Positions 57,339 through 64,000 of a stretch of DNA of 64,000 nt are shown here, one piece after another. This stretch comes from Cerioporus squamosus (taxonomy: Eukaryota; Basidiomycota; Agaricomycetes; Polyporales; Polyporaceae). The notes beneath the pieces were generated by a model. It was not told where the DNA came from. It made no database searches and saw nothing but the letters and a program-made list of their open reading frames with translations. Position 1 is the first letter of the stretch. Each line of letters begins with the position of its first letter. The position numbers and the translations under genes were made by a program. The stretch spans positions 248,001-312,000 of the forward strand of contig JABYQS010000009.1 in assembly GCA_022592435.1 (NCBI GenBank), written 5' to 3'.

Positions 57339-57775
57339 GGTGGTTTGTGAGAGATGAGATAACCTCCTATATTGCGGGAGCAGTCTGCTACTTACTTGAC
57401 TACATTAGGCAACAGACTCGCATCTGTAAGTAATGTGTGAGTACTCACAGTAGTTGGCGAACATTGCGCTGTACCGGGAGGCATCATATGTGCACAGAAG
57501 ACAGGTATGGACGGTGAACAACGTAAGTGATCTAGAAGCACTGTCAAGCGTAAACAGTGTCCAAACTCACACAATACACAACTCATAGCCGAGCGTAGGG
57601 GTCCGCATATGGTAGTTGTGGTGCGCACGTCTTCCGACGGGGTATCTGCTATGTCGTGGGCTTGCGTGTCGGTCAGAAACCATCTAGAATGTTGCAGGGA
57701 GGGTATATGAATGCACCAGAGTCCTCTCAGAGATGTTCGAGAGATGGAAGTGGCGGCAGGTACATCGCAGTCGTA
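57339..57775. other. Inner right arm of the transposon candidate
   Basis: Sequence between the hypothetical gene and the right terminal region. A minus-strand frame of 129 codons (57392-57781) has no recognisable motif. It probably serves as the 5' flank of the hypothetical gene. Confidence 0.35.
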
Positions 57776-57865
57776 GTGCACCCTGGGTGACCTTTCTGGG
57801 TGGCCTGGCGGCCACCCTGGGCCGCTGGGCGGCCCGCCTGCGGCGGGCCTCCCTCTTGGTATGAC
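57776..57865 (-). repeat. Right terminal region with GC hairpin
   Basis: Carries CACCCTGGGTGACC, a GGCC/GGCCACC-rich stretch and the hairpin GGCCCGCCTGCGGCGGGCC (57831-57849), then CCCTCTTGGTATGAC at the outer edge. The hairpin sequence differs from that of the left end although it holds the same position. Confidence 0.6.
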
Positions 57866-58134
57866 CTATTTTCCCAAGGGGACACTCGGCGAGTAAAGTA
57901 CAACTAGTCGCGTAGCACGTGAGCGCGTAGACGGTAGCGGGGTTAGGGTCAATGCCACGTCGCGTTGATCGACCACGTCTGCTTGTGCACATCCACGTAT
58001 TCTCCGAGCGCTGCCACCTTCTAACATCCGCGTATTGCCCGCCAACGACCTCTTGACTGTTTGCTGTAACTTATTATCTTCGTCTCTCCTTAATCCTTCC
58101 AGGCGGTGCCAAGACCTAGTCTCTTCATCCAGGG

Positions 58135-59600
58135 ATGTCGTACTTGAGGCTAGCATTATGTGTCGTCGGGGTCTACTCTATGTTCCTGGTGAGTTACTTG
58201 TGTGAATCACACCCATGCTCGTATCTGAACTCCACGTAGCTGTGGGCAATAGCCCAGGAACGACGTACGTTGCACTGATTCTTCTCGACTCGACTTACTG
58301 CTTACACCCACTACCCAACTCTCCAGTATCCGTTCCCTTCCAATCAATAGACGGCACATCCTCTGACAAGTTCAACTCGCCGCTTTTCCTGGGCACATGT
58401 CAAAGTTTTCTTAGTGCTATTGCGGCATTAGGATACATATCTCTTCGCCGGAAACCTGGCCAGACCCTCTCTCAAACACTCGGCTTATTCGACACCGCGA
58501 AGCCTGTCTCGAATGGTGTCGCCAACGGCACCGCGAACGGGAGCGCGAAGGCGAACGGTAACGGCCACGCCCCTACCTCCGACGCACACAAGCACCCACA
58601 GACCCGCTTCGACAACAAGTCGCTCCTCCTCCGCTACTTCCAGTGCGCCGTCTTCATCACCTCCGCTGCGCCCTTCGGCTTTGCCGCGCTATCCTACATC
58701 ACATACCCCGCGATGGTCCTCGGCAAGTCGTGCAAGCTCGTGCCCGTCATGATCATGAACGTCCTCCTCTACCGGCGCAAGTTCGCCCGCCACAAGTACC
58801 TCGTCGTCGCGATGGTCACGCTCGGCATCACCATGTTCATGGGCTTCGGGAAGGAGAAGCCAGGCAAGGCGCACAAGAGCGGCAGCGGCAACGGCAACGG
58901 CGGGGAGCTCAGCGCGTACACGCAGCTCATCGGCATCACGTACCTCCTCATCAACCTCGCCATCGACGGCGCGACGAACTCGACGCAGGACGAGATCTTC
59001 GCGCGCTACAAGGTCTCGGGCCAGCAGATGATGTTCTGGATCAACGCGTTCTGCACCGCGCTCACGACCGTCATCTCGGTCCTCCCCCTGCCGTACATCC
59101 CCGTCCTGCATCCGTCCGCGGCGGGCACGACGGAGCTGCAGGGCGCACTCGAGTTCATCCGCACCCACCCGTCCGTCGTCGTGCCCCTCGCGCAGTTTGC
59201 GCTCACCGGCGCGCTCGGCCAGCTTTTCATCTTTGAGACACTGCAGCATTTTGGCTCGTTGACTCTTGTGTACGTTTAGTTTTTGCTCTCGCGTCCATAA
59301 TCGCTCACAGCGCGACTGACTCCATACATCCACAGCACGATCACGCTGACGCGGAAGCTGTTCACGATGCTGCTCTCCGTCGTCGTCTACCACCACAAGC
59401 TCACCACAGGGCAGTGGCTTGGGGCCGCGGTGGTATTCGCCGGCATCTCCGTCGAGGCGTGGGTGAAGCGCAAAGGTGAGCTGCTCTGATCAACTCCACC
59501 GTTTCGCAGAGACTGTCGGCTCATCGCCTGCTTGACCACAGACGTACATGCGAAGCGCGTGTTTCAGGAGAAGGAGAAGGCGAAGATCAAGCAGCTATGA
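58135..59600 (+). CDS. hut1: HUT1-type nucleotide-sugar transporter (SLC35B family)
   Basis: Multi-pass ER/Golgi nucleotide-sugar transporter; yeast HUT1 is linked to UDP-galactose transport and ER folding. Exon 1 reads [18 protein letters not shown], joined to LWAIAQER and then, from 58,324, [20 protein letters not shown]. Helices include [52 protein letters not shown] and [20 protein letters not shown]. Family motifs [32 protein letters not shown] and [20 protein letters not shown] are clear. The last exons give [20 protein letters not shown] and [18 protein letters not shown], and end KAKIKQL. The final KIKQL has Lys at -3 and -5, a dilysine-type ER signal. A low-complexity Asn/Gly insert ([18 protein letters not shown]) lies between helices. 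Confidence 0.9.
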
Positions 59601-60144
59601 TGACAGACCTCGTGTACATTGCCATAGACGACGTATGCAGTAGACGTGATCCCGGAGTTGGTGCTCGAAGCCTGGAAGGTGAAGGCGGGGCGCGTATACG
59701 CTTGCGCAAGGCCTTGGAAGGTTCGTAGCGGGCATCTGGACGTCCATTCAAGACGACAATTCGTGGTAGTTTATCCGCGAATGGCGGGGAGAGTTGCTGG
59801 TCCTGGCGCTCCTGATGCGACTCACATGCGACCTGGTGCGTCATTGCTCACTGCTTGCATGAAACGCTTGGTTCTGGCACTAGCTGACGACATGTTCAGG
59901 CTGAATGAAGGGTTCTCTCGCAACCCTTACAGCGGTGTCTTCGGGAGCTTAGGGTTCGATGGCCGATAATCATGCCGTCTTTCGAAGCCTTATCTGCCAT
60001 CTTCTGGCCTCCGAATCCCCATTCATGTCAGTCCGCAGTTGGGTCAGGAAACACATAAATTGGTGTAACCAGGGGTCGTCGGGCGCGACCTTCCTCCGGC
60101 CTTTCTGGCCCATCCTCAGACGGACAGACGACTAGGCTCCAGAC
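59601..60144. other. Spacer between HUT1 and methyltransferase genes
   Basis: 3' flank of the transporter gene and promoter of the methyltransferase, both on the plus strand. A 107-codon frame at 59646-59969 has no recognisable motif. I see nothing else. Confidence 0.4.
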
Positions 60145-61334
60145 ATGTCGGAGACACACAGGCCGGGATGGGCCAAGCCTCTCGACGAATCGCTCTATGC
60201 ACCGGACGAGGAAGAGAAGGCATTCATGAAGGCGACAACGGGGATCCAGGACGACGATGAACTCAAGACGCACATTATCGCGGTGCAAACCAAAGCGTTC
60301 GGGGTGAGCATACAGTCATGGCCGTTTCGAAGGGTGGAGATCTCACCGTTTTACACACCTGCAGTTATACATGTACCCATGCATCCGCATGTTCGAATTC
60401 ATGAGGTGCGTGTGCCCCTTCAGCCTGCGCGATTGACCGTGGGGCACCGTATCTCACTCATGTACCGTCTTTGCGCAGGCTCAAGATAGCGCGGCTCCCT
60501 GCGTATCCCCAATTCATTCAACTGGGAAAAGAACGCGAAGGGGCGACCTTCCTGGACATGGGATGCTGCTGTGAGTATTCTGTGTCTCCCTATCATTGTG
60601 ATGCCGTGATTGAGAACACCTTCTGATGTCTGTCTGACCCATCCCATCGCAGTCGGAAACGACGTTCGCAAGGCTGTATTGGACGGATGGCCAGTTGAAG
60701 GCGCCATCGCGTGCGACCTCAGCAAGAGTGAGCGTGTGCAGTCTCGGAGATGCTCAGCTGACACTGATCTATATGTCTCAACCCTTGCGCAGAACTCTGG
60801 GATCTCGGGCATGAGCTCTTCCGCTCCACTCCAGAGACCTTCCCTGTGCCCTTCCTCGAAGGCGACATCTTGAACCCATCCTTCCTCTCCCTCGCTCCGC
60901 CGCTTCCGACGTCTACGACAAATGCTGCCCCGGCACCGAAGCTGTCGTCCGTGACCACCCTGAGCGAACTGCACGGACATCTCTCCGCGATCTTCACCGG
61001 CGCGTTCTTCCACCTCTTCAACTTTGACCAGCAGCTGCACGTCGCGCGCCTCCTCGCTGGGCTCCTCTCGCCCCTCCCGGGCTCCATGCTGCTCGGCGTC
61101 CAGGGCGGTCGCGCGGAGAAGGGTCTGTGGTGTCCTGCGGAGGGGACGCGGATGAACTGCCACTCGCCAGACAGCTGGCGCGAGATGTGGGAGGGCATCT
61201 TCGCGGAGGTGGGCGCGAAAGTGGAAGTACAGGCCAGGTTGCAGAAGGCCCCGGGAGGAGACAGCATGTTCGGGACGTACCCTGGCAACACGGATCCTTA
61301 CCATGTGCTGCAATGGTCCGTGGTCAGGTTGTGA
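60145..61334 (+). CDS. SAM-dependent methyltransferase (unrelated to the array copies)
   Basis: Fungal methyltransferase of the type found as tailoring enzymes in meroterpenoid and other natural-product clusters, though its substrate cannot be told here. The start at 60145 gives MSETHRPGWAKPLDESLYAP, then DELKTHIIAVQTKAFG, YPCIRMFEFM, RLKIARLPAYPQFIQLGKER and GATFLDMGCC (motif I, split by an intron after CC). It continues FGNDVRKAVLDGWPVEGAIA and CDLSK, ELWDLGHELFRSTPETFPVP, FLEGDILNPSFLS, a Pro/Thr-rich loop, and GAFFHLFNFDQQLHVARLLA. The end reads DSMFGTYPGNTDPYHVLQWS with the stop at 61332-61334. Introns are short and in frame. No biosynthetic cluster is visible around it. Confidence 0.8.
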
Positions 61335-63505
61335 CGCCAGCGTCGGTCAGTGACGGACGACGAGCTATGTACGCTGTCATAGGTATTGATATTGGTGTAA
61401 GATTTACGTTGTTGCGCTCTGAGTTAGGCGTTGTAACCTAGGATGTGCGATGCAATGTCATGTCGTCTCCGGACCTCCGATGTCGGCCGTAGTACCTGAC
61501 TGAGACTTGCGTAGGCACCATCAAGTGGTATCTTCACGCAGCTCCTCCATCTCATGGGCTTTCAGAGACTCTTCGGGGCTTCCCAGGAGTTGCGTGTCCG
61601 TGCGATGCCAAGCAGCTACAGCAACCCACTGCAGTGTCACGATTATCGATGGGCGTCTGAGATACCAAATACAGTCACCGCAGAGTAGCTAGAGGACTCC
61701 GACTGAGTCTGGCCATGGAGTACTTACGCTGTTACGTCACGGTCTATCATGCCTTCCACATTCCAAGTTACTAGTAGGATTCCTTGGTCGTGGACGCAAC
61801 ACAGTGAGTCGTGTTCTTTCAGCCGCTGCATACAGCGAAGCTCCCAGACTGATCTGCCAGTGTGCGGCTGGAAAATGTGCATCTGTGCATGACTTGCATT
61901 TGTGCATGATCGCTTATAAGCATACCCTCCGTGGGACCTCACTGACGTTGCTTTAATATTGCTGTACAGGTGTGAAGTAGTTGATTCGTACAGCTGAGTA
62001 AGTGAGCTATGCGATGTGCCAGTGCTCCCTCGGAAGATTTCGGACGAGCCGGTTGGCAACTTCTGCGAACTCGGTATGTAACCTTTAGAAGGCGTCAAAA
62101 GACAAGCAAGTACGAGACGTCGGGGCTTACGGATGCTCGCGGCCGAGGGAAAGAGCCAGGCACGACCCCGCATGCAAATGACAGCGTCGAGGAAGGCGGG
62201 TGCATTTCGCGGCTCCAAAGTCGGTGTCGCGACGGTCTCCGTCGAATACCTCTCGAATACCGGCAGGAACCTGGGCATGAGGAAAAAGTCAGCCACAAAT
62301 TACGCTCTTGGCAGGTAAATGCGGGCGGGGCACGAGACCACCTCAGTACCCAGGTGAGCACGCGCCGCTATGCCCCGTTTCCGTCTGATATTCGTGCGGT
62401 CTAGGTGGTTATGCTGTCAGAAAAGTCAGTTTCCGCGACAATCTCAACGCGCTTCCAGGCTTTTCTGCTGCACGACAGGGAAACTAGCCACCGCATTGGT
62501 GGCACAGTGGCAAGAACCTCCAGGGTCCCGGCGTCAAAAGCAGCTCACGAGGTACACTACTTGATACTACTTGGTGCTAATCCCGTTCAGCTGCCTCTCA
62601 ACTCACTCGCTCACCGCGCAGCCTGGTTCCTTGGCGACGGCGTCAGTTTATGGATGGTCCAGATTCTGCACTTGCATCGGAAGGCAGCAGAAGGCAGGTT
62701 GAAGACGACGGGTGCGGTGAGGATCGGGCGTATGCGCGGTGATCGATCCCGATCAGGGGGTCTTGAAGGTTGTCATCTCGCAGTAAGCATTCAGACGCTA
62801 AGCCAAGAGTTGACCTTTCCGACCATGGCAGATGCTGGCAGATGGCCCCGTCTCCATAGCTAGCGAGCTAGGCCGGGGGCGGGGCGGGTAATCATCAGTC
62901 CACATACGCGTCTGTGAGTCTGTCTACTTATGGCTAGTTCTCGCAATCCTCGCCGCCGCTCAGTGCTGACATCAGTACTGTGTTTTGATACAGGTGTTAC
63001 ACGGTTTTACAGCAGCGGTCCACACCGCGCAACGTATCTAACTCTACGACACAGCTCAGAGGGCTACTTATCTGTTCATGAGAACCCGTCTTTGCAACCG
63101 CGGCCGCAGAGGCCTTCCCAGCTCCTGCGGTCTGTGACCGTCTGTCGTTGCGGTAAGATCGCATGGCATGGTTCCGTAGACAACAATCACGGGGTCCCGA
63201 AGTGATATGTGGCGCACGGGCGGGACGAGCGAATCGGTGCCAGCTTCCCCGACGTAGAGGGGTTGAAGGCACCGCACGTCGAGCCGATGGACCACGGCCC
63301 AGATATTGCTCCTCCTGATCGCCGGTTTCAGCCCCGAATATCTTATATACGTTGCGTCCCTCCGTCCTTTTGGCTTTCCGTCGAGAATCTCTTCGCCGCC
63401 GCCGTCTGTGTGCTAGTCCGCTCGAGCCCTGGAAGCTGCTAGTGCGCGACTTCGACCTCCCCCGCCGGCTGGCCTTGGCACTCGCGGACTGGATGGCAGG
63501 CAGTC
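61335..63505. other. Intergenic region, 2.2 kb
   Basis: Short open frames on both strands; the longest are 190 codons at 61724-62296 (minus) and 152 codons at 62405-62863 (plus). None has a motif I recognise or convincing splice partners. The last part is the promoter of the DUF6533 gene. Confidence 0.35.
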
Positions 63506-64000
63506 ATGAACGCTACGGAGACTGCAGCCATCGTCACGGAGTTGAACGAACTGTGCGTGCTTTGTGACTTCATGCTTTCGCTTCCGCTAATCATCTGGCG
63601 GTTGACAGGCGAACCACATTCGTGAGTGATAATCCTAGCAGGCTTTGCTTGAAGGTTGAAAGGGTGTGTTCGTGAAGTATGTCGGTATCGCTAGCTTCAC
63701 CGTTCTCATATGGGATCACCTCATAACGTTGCCCGACGAGGTACGTCTACAATCGTCATTTCCGGGCTCGTTGACACTCAATCACGACCAAGATTGAGTA
63801 CATATGGAAAAGGCAAAAGGGCCCACGTACGTCGTCTACACGGTCCTTGCCATGCACGAACTGACCATTATTCTACTAGTCATCTGGCTCTTCTTCATTG
63901 TACGTTTCTTCGCTGTATCCCGTCGTCTACTATGCTCACAGTGCTCAAGAATCGGTACATCACGCCGTTGGGCTTCGCGGTTAACTTGATTGGTGTGTTC
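63506..64000 (+). CDS. DUF6533-domain membrane protein, 5' part (cut by window end)
   Basis: N-terminal part of a fungal multi-pass membrane protein with DUF6533, a family expanded in Agaricomycetes with no assigned function. Exon 1 reads MNATETAAIVTELNEL and splices to RTTF and then YVGIASFTVLIWDHLITLPD E, the hallmark of DUF6533. It continues IEYIWKRQKGPT, HLALLHL and LKNRYITPLGFAVNLIGVF at the window edge. Five short introns, each GT-AG, keep the frame. The rest lies beyond the window. Confidence 0.75.

Larger units (their letters stand above)
51578..57865 (-). mobile_element. Candidate DNA transposon with hairpin-bearing inverted ends
   Basis: The left end GCCATAACAAGAGGG (51578-51592) and the reverse complement of the right end GTCATACCAAGAGGG (57851-57865) match at 13 of 15 positions in inverted orientation. 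A second shared inner motif, ACCCAGGGT, lies at 51,655 and, inverted, near 57,782. Each end holds a hairpin. Between them lie a DDE transposase-like gene and a co-oriented unknown gene. I could not see a clear target-site duplication. The hypothesis rests on the ends and the transposase motifs together. Confidence 0.6.

Noticed and set aside
61724..62296. 190-codon minus-strand open frame
   Set aside because: No recognisable motif, no splice partners and mixed composition.
1..64000. CRISPR arrays, operons and bacterial-type signals
   Set aside because: The window is spliced eukaryotic nuclear DNA. The only regular repeats are minisatellites and the 11 kb tandem units.

Overview
The window looks like chromosomal DNA of a basidiomycete fungus of the Agaricomycetes, probably a wood-decay polypore. 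It is GC-rich, and every clear gene is cut by many short introns of about 45 to 65 bases with GTRNGT-type donors and CTNAC/CTNAT branch sites. The gene content also fits: secreted aryl-alcohol-oxidase-type GMC oxidoreductases, DUF6533 and DUF6534 membrane proteins, a fungal cytochrome P450 reductase and basidiomycete-type hypothetical proteins.

Layout. 0.4-6.2 kb: two tandem GMC oxidoreductases (minus). 7.3-9.1 kb: a DUF6534 membrane protein (minus). 11-21 kb: a housekeeping block with SHE9/MDM33-like mitochondrial protein, NADPH-cytochrome P450 reductase, YAE1-like Fe-S adaptor, ZNG1/CobW zinc GTPase and a STYX-like pseudophosphatase. 22.4-26.1 kb: a large multi-exon basidiomycete protein of unknown function.

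25.5-50.3 kb: a direct tandem repeat of about 10.98 kb, present as two full units and a truncated third. Each unit carries the 3' end of the large gene, a SAM-dependent methyltransferase gene (minus) and sequence homologous to the 5' flank of a HIT-family gene. In the two full units this is followed by about 8.2 kb in which I can support no complete gene. The intact HIT gene stands only at the right end (50.27 kb). A stretch from about 35.1 to 41.6 kb carries scattered single-base indels relative to the other copies, which suggests an unpolished assembly patch; copy number and the breaks in copy B must be read with that in mind.

51.6-57.9 kb: a candidate DNA transposon with imperfect terminal inverted repeats, a hairpin near each end, a large DDE-type transposase-like gene and a second co-oriented gene of unknown function. 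58.1-61.3 kb: HUT1-type nucleotide-sugar transporter and a second, unrelated methyltransferase. 63.5 kb to the window end: the 5' part of a DUF6533 membrane protein.

The most unusual points are the tandem array with a methyltransferase whose reading frame across the SAM motif appears to need a 4-nucleotide micro-exon, the hairpin-ended transposon candidate, and the phosphatase-like protein that keeps the catalytic Cys but lacks the P-loop Arg. Exon structures were worked out by eye from splice signals and family resemblance. No alignments or database searches were run.
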